Shown piece after piece: positions 1 through 9,422 of a DNA stretch of 64,000 nt. Position numbers and translations under genes: made by a program. The notes beneath the pieces were generated by a model, which did not search any database, had not been told where the DNA came from, and saw nothing but the letters and a program-made list of their open reading frames with translations. Source of the DNA: Rhodocollybia butyracea (Eukaryota; Basidiomycota; Agaricomycetes; Agaricales; Omphalotaceae); NCBI GenBank assembly GCA_015501585.1, contig JADNRY010000036.1:124001-188000 (forward strand), written 5' to 3'. The stretch's first letter is position 1. Each line of letters begins with the position of its first letter.

Positions 1-363
1 CTGAGCTCATCAAATTGGAGCTTGCATTGATGAGAAAATACCCATGGCCATGCGTTCAAAAAATCGGTGAAAATCGGTTGAAAGGGTAGAGACTAGCTGA
101 GCAAAAGCTTATATTGTTCATGAGCGCATGAGCTATCATAGACTACAAAACAGCAAAAAAAAGTCAAAAACCCATGCGCCTCCGGGATACTGCGCATATA
201 GAAAAAAAAGCGCACTGCCATAGGATTGTGCCTGAACGCCTCGTATGATATCACTTACGCGCCGCGTTTGCGGAGCTTGCTTTTTCCAGCGTCTTATAAC
301 TATCATTGGTTGCTCTAGTGAAAATGATACCTGAACCCATTCTAACTAACTAACACAACATAT

Positions 364-1305
364 ATGTCGCAAACTGGATTTGACCCTGCCACTTTTCGCG
401 CTGGTGAAGGACTCGACAACGCCCCTCCACCGAGCACCACCAACCCCGACCGCACCGATGAGGAAAAGAAACACGACGCAGAGTTGGCAGAACGCCTCTC
501 TCGCCTCATCGAAGATGCAAATTCGCGAGTTGTACCTCTCTGTAAGATGATTCGAAAGGTATGCTTACCTAACCTCGTCGACCGGAGTTGAGACTCATGT
601 TTGCAGCACATCGAAAACATGGATGCGCGCAAGGAAGACGAACGAAACGAAGACGAGCTTGTCAAACAGGTCAAACCGCTGCTTCAGCAGGCTGAACAAA
701 TTATGAACGAGACCCAAGGGCTAATCAAAGGTAGTCTTGACCAGATGCCATTTTATACAGCTACTTACTTACATATTATGCGATTCAAAGGCGCCGATCC
801 TGACAACAAGATCTCGCAGAGAGCCCAGAACCATCAGAAGGCCTTCAAGGCAACGCCTGAAGAGCAACGGCTCGCGAGGCGTTGAAGGTGGTGAGTTGAT
901 TGTGGCATTTTCTCTTCAAGTCCGTAACCTTGAGACTTGTTGCTCTCCAGATGATCGAAGAAGTCGGCGGAACCATCGAATGGGCGCGCAACAAGCTCGA
1001 TAGTTTCCCCAAAGCGAAGAGAGATCTCGGTCCTCTTCTCGACGCCCTTGGCCGTAAGTGTCTACCACTGGCAGTTAGCCATACGACCATCATTTACTTA
1101 CACTGGTTAATTAGAACCGTTGACCCAAATTGTCTCCGGTATCGCAATGGTCCTTGCAGGAGTTCTGAACCTCGTTGGGAACCTGTTGAGCGGACTCGGT
1201 TTGGATTCGCTCTTGAAGGGAATCATGGGAGCTACGGGTCTCGACAAGATCTTGACTGGGCTCGGCTTTGGCCACTTGTTCCCAAATGCGAACAAGAAGA
1301 AGTAA
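364..1305 (+). pseudogene. DUF6987-like small helical protein, tandem copy 1, frameshifted
   Basis: Five exons can be read: 364-558, 607-730, 791-890, 951-1053 and 1115-1305 (stop TAA), joined by GT-AG introns of 48-61 bases. The product would be about 237 residues: an acidic N-terminus, a helical centre (LLQQAEQIMNETQGLIKG), then a glycine/leucine-rich C-terminus (LVGNLLSGLGLDSLLKG). From memory this resembles fungal proteins grouped as DUF6987, function unknown; the family name is inference. Comparison with the tandem copy downstream shows one base missing near 875 (copy 2 reads EALKV before the intron, copy 1 meets a TGA), and the exon lengths sum to one base short of a multiple of three. 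No alternative GT donor restores the frame. It is either a recent pseudogene or a local sequence error. Confidence 0.6.
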
Positions 1306-1594
1306 TGACTTCCTCTACTGTAGTTTATGTGATATCGTGTATTTTTCGTCGTAGTCTGTATCATAGACTGTAGGATCCTAGGAATAAAGAATTTTTCCGA
1401 GTATTCTGTATCATCAGGAACACATACGACACTCCACATTACACGCCATCGCATGAGATGAGATGACGACTGTGGCACTCATTGTGGTGCGTCAGCGAGG
1501 AGACCCGTAGCCAACCTAATAAGAGTTCTAGATGCTGGAGGTAGTGCATCATATACCATGATATCACTTCCTCGTCAATGGAGCGGGGCGCCCT

Positions 1595-1602
1595 TATATA
1601 AG
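1595..1602 (+). promoter_or_regulatory. TATA box of the second DUF6987-like copy
   Basis: TATATAAG lies 76 bases before the ATG at 1678, a usual distance for a fungal core promoter. The 5' untranslated leader would be about 45-50 bases. Confidence 0.5.
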
Positions 1603-1677
1603 TAACTTTCTCGAAGTTGAAACTTCCTACCTCACAAACAACAAACACTCTTCTGACATCTATAACCCAAAACAAAC

Positions 1678-2667
1678 ATGTCCGAAATCGATATTGGCCA
1701 CCCCGGAGACCTCCGCCTCGACGAGGGGAACAGAAACCAAAACGAGTAGCACCCAGCGATACCACCGATGATCGCGATGACGACCAAAAGCAAAAAGACG
1801 CAGAAACCGCAGAACGGTTATCGCCATGATCGAAGATGCGAATTCGCGGGTTGTACCTCTGTGTAGGATGATTCGAAAGGTTAGTGAATGTCAAGTCCTA
1901 TAGTAAAACACCGATCCTCATGCCCCTTGCAGCACATCGAGCAAATGGAATCCCGAAAAGAAGAAGACAGAAGCGAAGACGAACTCGTACAAGCTGTCAA
2001 ACCGCTGTTAATCCAAGCGGAGAAGATTATGAATGAGACGCAGGGTCTAATCAAAGGTAGGGTCGACCAGATCCAACCATATTGTGATCCTGATATTTGT
2101 GGATCAAAGGTGCGGATCCCGAGAACAAGATTTCCAACAAGGCGAAGCAGCACCAGCAGGCACATAAAGCCACTCCGGAGGAGCAGAGATTGGCAGAGGC
2201 TTTGAAAGTGGTGAGTTGAATACTGGTTCTCTCTGTCAGATGAGGGATATTAAAGCATCGATGTTTGATTATAGATGATTGAAGAAGTTGGGGGAACTAT
2301 CGAATGGGCCAGGAACAAGCTTGACAGCTATCCCAAGGCGAAGAAGGATCTTGGACCGTTGCTGGATGCTTTGGGCCGTAAGTCTACATCGAGTTCTCTG
2401 CAAATGAAATGACTTACCCATGTTCCCCGAACACAGAACCCCTAACTCAAATTGTTGCTGGAGTCGGAATGCTTCTTGCCGGAGTACTCAACCTCGTCGG
2501 TAACCTCCTCAGTGGACTTGGCCTAGATTCACTTTTGAAAGGAATTGTTGCCGCTACGGTAAGTTTATTCGTTTGTGGGGCGATAATGAATGAACGATTG
2601 TTTCTTCTAGGGCTTGGATAAAATCTATCAGGGATTAGGCCTGGGGAAGCTATACGGCGGGAAGTAA
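1678..2667 (+). pseudogene. DUF6987-like small helical protein, tandem copy 2, frameshifted
   Basis: Six exons: 1678-1879, 1933-2056, 2110-2210, 2275-2377, 2437-2558 and 2611-2667 (stop TAA). The first four introns sit at the same places as in copy 1; the last intron is unique to this copy. Exons 2-6 are fully open and encode a helical middle and the same Gly/Leu-rich end (GLDSLLKGIVAATGLDKIYQ). Exon 1 is broken: the frame of the ATG (MSEIDIGHPGDLRLDEG) runs into a TAG near 1750, the conserved segment that follows (DAETAERLS) lies one frame away, and another single-base loss near 1824 precedes MIEDANSRVVPLC. The total is two bases short of a coding length. The two copies differ widely at silent sites, so this is not a very recent duplication. 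Confidence 0.6.
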
Positions 2668-3729
2668 TGATCTGTACTCATCAGTACAAGGACAAAGAGT
2701 TCTCCGGTTTTATATCTTGTAGCGATAGATCCCTATGTTATTGTAATTAAATTCGAACTGTTGTCATACACATTGTGAGTTTGTGATCCTAGCAAGTTTG
2801 AGAAACGCACCATTGTACACCTGGAAATCATTCTAGTTGGCGTTAGAGGCCGTCAGTACAGGCCTAGCCAGCCATATTGTTCTGACTGTCTTCAAAGTCA
2901 AGCAGTGTCGCGTCGTGAATTTCAAGATCTGAAGGTTGTCTGAAGGCTACGAGCTGCTACTAGCCGCCGCGAGTAAATGGACGTTGAGTCTCAATTCATC
3001 TCAGATCTACACGGGTGCTTTCGCGATAGGTGTTGCTGTTTCCATGACGGATATCTTTTTGCGGGAACGGCAGCAAAGGGCGCGAAAGTGGTATAGTGGT
3101 TGCGGGTATAATGTGGTCAAGAATCAGTGACGGCCCATCGGCCCGATTTTACTTATGTAGACCATCAATGCCGAAAACGGCAAGAGCCTGAGGCATCGAA
3201 AATGCTACAGTGGTTTCGAGGTAGTGCTTGGAGGATACTGTAGATTCTATCGTTCAACAACATGCCCTATCAAATTATAGAAGGATTGCCGCTATTCGGC
3301 TTACATCTTCTGATCATTGACTTCCGTGCGACAAGTTGAAAAGATGTGCAGCGTCAACGCAATAGCCCAGATAGAGGCCGCCTCTGCGGAGGTGTCCTGT
3401 GAAGGCAGTTACAGTGATTCGTGGGATCCACAAAACACAAAATTTCTGCAGGAATTGAAAACCGTTTAAACGCTTGAAGCACCACTGGACAGACGCCACT
3501 CGATATCTTTCCTTTGCGTTGAGAAGACTAAAAGCATCTCATCACACTCAAGTATATCGCATACAAGTGCATTGGTATTTGATCTACAGCTACTTGGCAT
3601 CAAGACAAATAGTCTAGTGGACAATTGACGCTAAAATAGAAAGAAAGTCAGCGTTGGCCTCACAAAAACAAAACTGTGAAGGAATGCTTACATTGTACAC
3701 CTAAGGTGGACCGCAGAAATACTGGAAGG
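2668..3729. other. Intergenic, no gene recognised
   Basis: Short open stretches on both strands show no family resemblance, introns or codon pattern that I can support. The sequence is of ordinary composition with no obvious repeat. Confidence 0.5.
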
Positions 3730-4056
3730 TCAGGCTGGGTCTATATTGAGACTGAAGCATCCGGTGTTGCCTGGAAAGGAAGTATCGCCTTCGCCAACCG
3801 AACAGTCATTGTCGAAAGAAAGGAAACCTTCACATTCGCCTCTTGTGGCAAAGGACATTCCAAGCCCAACGATTTGTTCACAAGCGCAGGTTTCGTCGCC
3901 GCTGCAGGTACCGGTAGCTACAATTGCGCCAGAGCAATCGGCATTGGCGAATTGGGTCCAGTTGGCGCTATTCGCTTGGCCTTGAACGCCTTGTGCAGTC
4001 AGACTAAGCACTGCGGCGATAGCGACCAGGGAAGACGAGAGGAGATTAAATTTCAT
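3730..4056 (-). CDS. Small secreted cysteine-rich protein
   Basis: Single-exon gene of 108 residues. The N-terminus (MKFNLLSSSLVAIAAVLSLT) is a clear signal peptide with probable cleavage around residue 26, after VQG. The mature part has seven cysteines, with the cluster GTCSGDETCACEQ near the middle, and no membrane segment. A TATA-like sequence lies about 115 bases upstream. The size, signal peptide and cysteine content fit the small secreted proteins (SSPs, effector-like) common in wood-decay and symbiotic fungi, but no named family is recognised. The odd cysteine count means one is unpaired or bonds between chains. The plus-strand open frame across the same bases is its antisense shadow. 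Confidence 0.7.
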   Translation of the reverse strand: MKFNLLSSSLVAIAAVLSLTAQGVQGQANSANWTQFANADCSGAIVATGTCSGDETCACEQIVGLGMSFATRGECEGFLSFDNDCSVGEGDTSFPGNTGCFSLNIDPA

Positions 4057-4170
4057 TTTGTGGTAGTACTATGCTATGTTCGAGCAACAATAACAACAAA
4101 GAAGTTGTGGAAGTTACTGTACCTTTGGTTTAACTGTTTAGGAGGCGAAGTTAATCTTTCCCCAAGCCCG

Positions 4171-4180
4171 CCTTTTATAA
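4171..4180 (-). promoter_or_regulatory. TATA box of the secreted-protein gene
   Basis: On the minus strand this reads TTATAAAAGG, about 115 bases before the ATG at 4056. Confidence 0.45.
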
Positions 4181-4642
4181 CCATTTCGGAGTCCCAGGAT
4201 TCAAGTACGGCTCATCCAAGGCGTTGCAAACAATCAGCCGAGTAACAGCGAGTGCAGATACGCTCTCTCGAGGAGTCGATTCAACTGTCGCGCAGTGGCT
4301 GACACTGCCGACCGACGAACACTGTGGTTTTACGGCGCATCTGCTCACGGACCATGAGGGTCCCGCCGATCTCACGATGTGGGATCGGCAGCTTGACAGC
4401 TGGTTATTATAGCTTTGAGCAGTCGATTCAACTGTAATGACTACACTGCTGGCTGATTGGGGTTGTGGTTTTACGGTGCTGCCATGTGGGATCTGCAGGG
4501 GATCGAAAGCTTGAAACTTGAAACTGCCTCTTGATAGCTTTGAGTGAATTGTCTGAAAGCATCGGGTGTGACAACATGAAGAAGGATACGGAACAGAGTG
4601 GCAGCGGAACAGTAATTTGAGCCGTAGGGACAGCGATACCTA

Positions 4643-4830
4643 AGGAACGATGAGAACACTTGACGATTCTGGGACGTAGGTTGGATCAGGATTGAGACCA
4701 TCTGATGATGAGAATGAGTGTGAAAGGTGAGAGCAAGCACTGGAGCTTGCTATGCGAAAAGAGGAAAGGGTTCATAGTAATTGGATTGTTTGATGAAATG
4801 AATGACATGTAGTTTTTCAACACGACTGGC
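4643..4830. repeat. Diverged direct repeat, copy 1
   Basis: Shares a scattered but collinear match with 5111-5290: both carry GAACGATGAGAACA, CGATTCTGGG, TGCGAAAAGAGGAAA and GTTTGATGA in the same order. Weaker similarity continues to the left, from about 4525 in this copy. Noncoding; origin unknown. Confidence 0.55.
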
Positions 4831-5110
4831 TTGTGGAGAGAGCTCGAGGTAAAAAAAAAAAATGACACGGAAGAAGCGTGAATATGAATATCTCTGCAGC
4901 AGTGAGTTTCGGAAAGAATTAGCTAGTGTCCTAGTGCGTCCCAGCCAAGTTCATCAAAGCATGATAACCCAAGTTGCTCGAGTAAAACTCGATAGCTTTA
5001 AGCGAGGAACAAACTTGTCCGAAAAACCATTGAAGTCGAGTTTCTGAGAGATTGTAACTTGTTGAAGCTGTGCATGATAAGTAGCAGTGGATCTGAACTA
5101 GGAACGATGA

Positions 5111-5290
5111 AGAACGATGAGAACATTCGACGATTCTGGGGCATATGTTGGATCGAGATTGAGAGATGAGAATGTGAAAGGGTGAGAAAGGGTGAGAACA
5201 AGTGCAACAAAGCATTGTTATGCGAAAAGAGGAAAACACTCAAGGAGTGAGTTGGAGTGAGTTGAGCTGTTTGATGACACGTAGTCTTTT
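5111..5290. repeat. Diverged direct repeat, copy 2
   Basis: Second copy of the repeat at 4643-4830, about 470 bases downstream in the same orientation; similarity may extend left to about 4990. It contains a short internal duplication of GTGAGAAAGG. It directly abuts the foldback element that follows. Confidence 0.55.
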
Positions 5291-5321
5291 CGCAATCGAT
5301 TCGGATGTGGCTTGAATATTA

Positions 5322-5639
5322 GCCTGGTGGCAAGGGTTCGACGTACCTTCATGGTCCAAATTCCCAGGCTCAGCCGTGATGCCGCTGATATCCTAGACCC
5401 GAAGATTACTCTCAGTGTACAAGATGTTGGTTCAAAACAATGGTGAAAGACGTTATGAGATATCCGACGATGAACCACACCTTCAGCATATAGTTTTCCG
5501 TATATCTCATTCTTATCTTTTACTTTCCCTTCATTCCACCAAAATTCACGTAAGCCGGAAGCCAGACGGCAATGTCTGCCATCACGGCTATGCCTGGGAA
5601 TTTGGACCATGATGGTCCGTCGAACCCTTGCCACCAGGC
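5322..5639. mobile_element. Foldback/MITE-like element with ~60-bp inverted ends
   Basis: The left end (5322-5369, beginning GCCTGGTGGCAAGGGTTCGA) is matched almost perfectly in reverse complement by 5592-5639 (ending GAACCCTTGCCACCAGGC). Similarity continues about 12 bases further inward on each side (AGCCGTGATG / CATCACGGCT). Total length is 318 bases with no coding capacity. A related, more decayed element of 305 bases lies at 28949-29253, so this is a dispersed family. No convincing target-site duplication was identified. Confidence 0.7.
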
Positions 5640-5781
5640 TTTATTAGTGAACGACTTTTCTTCACTAACTACAAGACGGCTAGCCAGGCTACTTGAATAT
5701 TGGATACCAGGAAAATGTCACGTGGTAAGACTGAAGCAGTAAAGCTGAAAGGTCTCCGGACCGGTCCTACTAAGACAGTTA

Positions 5782-5809
5782 CACCACCACCACCACCACC
5801 ACCACCACC
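5782..5809 (+). repeat. (ACC)n microsatellite
   Basis: Nine uninterrupted ACC/CAC trinucleotides. In one frame they would encode polyproline, but there is no supported gene around them. Confidence 0.9.
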
Positions 5810-6054
5810 GAATGTATACGAATCGTTGAAAGTTCATTTGGTTTCGATATGCGGTAACGAAGACTTGAATCTACTATGCTTCTCGTGTAAGAATCTGAAC
5901 AGAAAGTTTTGCGCAGGGTCTATTTTCGGAACGTCAAAAAGTTGCGCTACGACAACCGATGGTTATCGGTTTAGATCTATGTAGAACGTGATGCAGCGGA
6001 TTGCCGAAATACAATCACCAGTTCCTTGAACTGCAACCATACTACACACCAATA

Positions 6055-7198
6055 ATGACAAGCCAGATTCGCGAGGCGATTGAACACCACAGCACAAACT
6101 GGTCCCCATCGATAGCTGAAGTGCGTAATCGCACCCATGATCAACGGATGACTGAGGCCTGAGGGTCGATGACCATTGACCACATTCACACAGATTTTTG
6201 TCCAGCTGTACGGCCAGTTTCACCATGACCAGAAACTTTCAGCCAAGTACGCTGCGATCGTCAAGGAGAACATACCCTATGGGCCCCATGAACGCAACGT
6301 CCTGGACTTGTACCTGCCCGTAGACGCTGTAAGTTCTCCACGAGGTGTTTTTTGCTATATGCACGGTGGTGGTCTTGTTGGAGGAGACAAGTCCTTGTAC
6401 AAGGGATCACTTTACGCCAATATCGGTGAGAAGGGGTCACTAACCGAACGTAACTCTGACAAATTTTCCTCCCAGGACGCTACTTTGCCTCCCACGGATT
6501 TGTTGTGGCCGTCATGAACTACCGGCTCGTGCCTGGTGTTACATATCCTGGCGGTGGGGAAGACGTTCAGTTGGTGCGAGAGTGGATTTATAATAATATC
6601 TCAAAGTCGGAGTATGGGAATGGAGATCCTGAAAGGGTTGTGTTGGCTGGCCACAGTGCTGGAGGGTTGCATATTGCGACCAATCTCTACGCTGCAGGAG
6701 ACCCTGACAGGCAGTCTAGAGACCCTCTCTTCCCTCCCCTGGCAGGCGTCATCTACCTCTCTACTCCATTCGGATTTGCTTCGCTGTTGGAGTTTAGACG
6801 ACCGGCTTTGATAGGGTATTACGAGGAAGAGGAGAGAATACGCGTTGTTTGCCCAGTTGGCTTATTGGAAACTCTACCAGAAGGTTCACCGGTGCTAGAT
6901 CCAAAGATATTGCCTACTTTGATTGTTGCAGGGCAGTATGATCCGTACGTCTTTTGATTATTTCGAAGACCGGTTCACTGAAATGAATTGTGTTTTGTGA
7001 CTATTCAGGAAGGAAATCCAGGATCCAGTTTTCCAGTTCATAGATCGATATCGCAAGAAAACTCCACAAGGGTTACTGCCAGAAGTCAGCGCGGTTGCCG
7101 GCCATAACCACCTCTCGCATGTTTGCTCAATCGGGACAGAAGACGATGTGTTGGGAAGAATAATGCTGGAATTTATCGTCAAAGTGTGTTCGAAATGA
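6055..7198 (+). CDS. Alpha/beta hydrolase (esterase/lipase, HSL-like)
   Basis: Four exons (6055-6120, 6194-6425, 6476-6944, 7009-7198) join in frame to give 318 residues. It has the full serine-hydrolase set of the Abhydrolase_3 / hormone-sensitive-lipase-like family: the oxyanion motif MHGGGLVGGD, the nucleophile elbow AGHSAGG, the acid in GQYDPKE (the Asp-Pro codons are followed by the last intron) and the base in AGHNHLSH. The predicted reaction is hydrolysis of short-chain carboxylic esters. There is no signal peptide, so it is probably cytosolic. The start at 6055 (MTSQIREAIEHHSTNW) was chosen because no ATG opens the second exon in frame, and because an acceptor (TTCACACAG, ending 6193) and donor (6121) link it cleanly. 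All key residues are present and nothing is broken. The natural substrate cannot be told. Confidence 0.88.
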
Positions 7199-7894
7199 CT
7201 CATGTACTGGAAGTTTTGGCTGAGAGTGGCTCTTGGAGAGTTTGAAAAAACCATGTCGATAAAAACTAATTCAAAAAGATCCTTTTTGGGGGTGACTGAG
7301 GATGAATGAAACGTAATGTCCAATCTGGACTCAAAACAATTGTTTCTTCCAATCCAATTCCTCGTCGTTCTGCAGTGCGTTGCGAGGGATGAACTTAGAA
7401 ATGGCCGGCCCGAAATCTATAACTGGTGTTTTTCAGCGCTTATAGTAATACTCACTCTTCGGAGTTTTCAGTGGAGTTCACGTCTGCCTTGGTGGCACTG
7501 GATCCTCGAAAAAGCTAGCTTCGCTCAGTGAAGGCTGGGTTTCCATTTTTTGCATCAACTTGTCACTTCGCAACAACTTCCAGCTTGCGCGATTTAACGA
7601 GTTCCTTTTCCAGCTAACAATGAAGGCCTCGTTGCTGTACACGACCCTGTTAATCGCACAAGTTTCCTTTGATTTCCTTTGTTCACCTTGCTGGATATCC
7701 CGATTTGGTGAATGAGCCACTGTGGCGTGACACTTTGGTCCATTGTTCCCCACCGTTGTGTCCAGGTCCAAGCAAAGGTCTTTTGGCCTTCGTTTCGTAT
7801 TTAACAGACAACCTCAGCCTTAGATGCTTCCACAATCATCTCCCAGTTCTTCTCGTCTTTGGTTATCACAAATCGTAACTCTAACACGGAGATT
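7199..7894. other. Intergenic, no gene recognised
   Basis: No open frame with family resemblance. The last 150 bases are pyrimidine-rich and probably form the promoter of the next gene. Confidence 0.5.
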
Positions 7895-8698
7895 ATGAAA
7901 TCCCCTTCTGCTGGTTCAGCTCCTCGTCGGCCTGGTCTCACCCGAGGTCTAGCTACTCTTCATTCTGATTCGTCGGTCTCGCTACTCACGCGTCTTCCTT
8001 CCGTGAAACTCAAAGGCCGAAAGGCGCTTCCAACCCGTCCCGTCTCTAACCTCCGTGACTACATGCCTCCCTCTGCTTCCCGTTCCTCCTGGTCCGGAAT
8101 GCCCTTTGATCAGTTCGAACGACGTGTTCGTCATGCGGCGGGCTCGGATGCTGTATCCCCCGACATGGCAGCGCTCCAGGTCTTTCTCATTTCTAAAGTC
8201 TGCGAAATCAATGTCCACCGCGCGATGCTCGACCTTCCGCCGTGGCGAGTTCCCAATGACGTTTCGTTGCTGCGACATGTCTGCAAAGTATGGTGGGGTG
8301 AGGGGCTCGAGATTCCAGAACTGAAATTGGTCGATGGAAGGTACGAGATCGATTACGAGGCGATAGAGAGGGACCGGGAGACGCAGGAGATTTTGAGTAA
8401 CACTCCGTTAATTGCGATGAGCACTGCCGAGGAGCGCGCAATCGCAGAGGCGAAGCAGGCAGAGAAAGACCGTAGAGCGAGAGCATGGCATCGCCTGTCT
8501 AATCGTGGTCCTTATGGAGTTCAGATGCAGCAGAAAAGGAAGAAGTCGAGAAAGACGACATCGATTCTTAAAATCGCAATCTGGGCCAAGGTGGGACGCG
8601 CCTTTGCGGCACCAGCTAAGTTGTACCTGCGTTCGAGGAAATACAGGTCAAGCGGGAAAGGTTATCGTCCCCAGAGCGAAGTGAGCATCCCGTTCTGA
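7895..8698 (+). CDS. Hypothetical basic protein
   Basis: Uninterrupted frame of 267 residues from the ATG at 7895 (MKSPSAGSAPRRPG) to TGA. The N-terminus is Ser/Arg-rich and disordered. The middle (residues about 65-190) has helical, family-like sequence (DMAALQVFLISKVCEINVH). The C-terminus is a highly charged helix (ERAIAEAKQAEKDRRARAW) followed by lysine/arginine patches (QKRKKSRKT) that could act as a nuclear localisation signal. Codon use is regular and third positions look selected, so I believe it is a real gene, but I do not recognise the family and assign no function. A probable intron lies just after the stop codon. Confidence 0.6.
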   Translation: MKSPSAGSAPRRPGLTRGLATLHSDSSVSLLTRLPSVKLKGRKALPTRPVSNLRDYMPPSASRSSWSGMPFDQFERRVRHAAGSDAVSPDMAALQVFLISKVCEINVHRAMLDLPPWRVPNDVSLLRHVCKVWWGEGLEIPELKLVDGRYEIDYEAIERDRETQEILSNTPLIAMSTAEERAIAEAKQAEKDRRARAWHRLSNRGPYGVQMQQKRKKSRKTTSILKIAIWAKVGRAFAAPAKLYLRSRKYRSSGKGYRPQSEVSIPF

Positions 8699-8703
8699 GT
8701 TCG

Positions 8704-8759
8704 GTGAGTAATTATGCTATTCAGAGGATTCTTTCACTGATGTACTCTTACTTTCACAG
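8704..8759 (+). other. Probable 3'-UTR intron
   Basis: Six bases after the TGA of the preceding gene there is a consensus donor (GGTGAGTAATT) and, 56 bases on, a pyrimidine-preceded acceptor (CTTTCACAG). An intron after the stop codon could trigger nonsense-mediated decay or mark a missed C-terminal exon. Needs transcript evidence. Confidence 0.4.
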
Positions 8760-9367
8760 GAGTGCTCCGCGTTATGTATTGAAATTTGCAACTGTATTTC
8801 CTTGATTTAACGATGTTCACTTCAACGTTCATGACCAGGTCTTAGTGCCTCTTCGAGTATCCTCGGAACCCACGCGTCTTTCGTATTCTTTGACTTGTTC
8901 GTTCCCTGTGACTGAGTTCATTACCAGCTGTAAGGGATTATCATACCTGATTGCGACCTTGATTTAGCGCAAATACAAAAGCAAGCGGAGAATTATGGTG
9001 TTTTGGAGACCGTCTGAGGCTCAAGCTCAATCCGAGTACGCGATCGGTTATTAGGACTCTTTCGCTACCGGACGGATAATCTGTCAATCATGTGTATTGT
9101 CCCTGTACCTATTCGCCAACCTTCACTTTCTCCGAATCCACGCTAACAAGCCTGCCCTCTTCTAACCTGCCCTTTCGAGATATCCTAGTAGTTTCGCTTG
9201 GTCTATGACTCCATAGAGGTGAGCTTTCTCCCGTCACATGTGTTTCGTTCATATGTTCGCTTTGTCGACTGAATGCTAACAATAGGCAATGACTTCACAA
9301 GCATATGGATATCAATAACAGGTGCCTTACGATTTTCCGGGTATTAACACTCACAGGGCTTTTTGGT
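8760..9367. other. Intergenic, no gene recognised
   Basis: No supported coding sequence. Contains the putative promoter of the amylase gene at its right end. Confidence 0.5.
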
Positions 9368-9376
9368 TATTTAAAG
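9368..9376 (+). promoter_or_regulatory. TATA-like box of the amylase gene
   Basis: TATTTAAAG lies 55 bases before the amylase ATG at 9423. Confidence 0.4.
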
Positions 9377-9422
9377 TACGCGCAAACTAGAGATAGGAGA
9401 ACTTGGGTTTGTGCTTGATATC

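Noticed and set aside
3676..4245. 189-codon plus-strand open frame
   Set aside because: It is antisense to the secreted protein and has no domain or signal peptide; the minus strand explains the coding bias.
5218..5634. 138-codon minus-strand frame over the foldback element
   Set aside because: It crosses both inverted arms and has no coding features; it is a by-product of the repeat.
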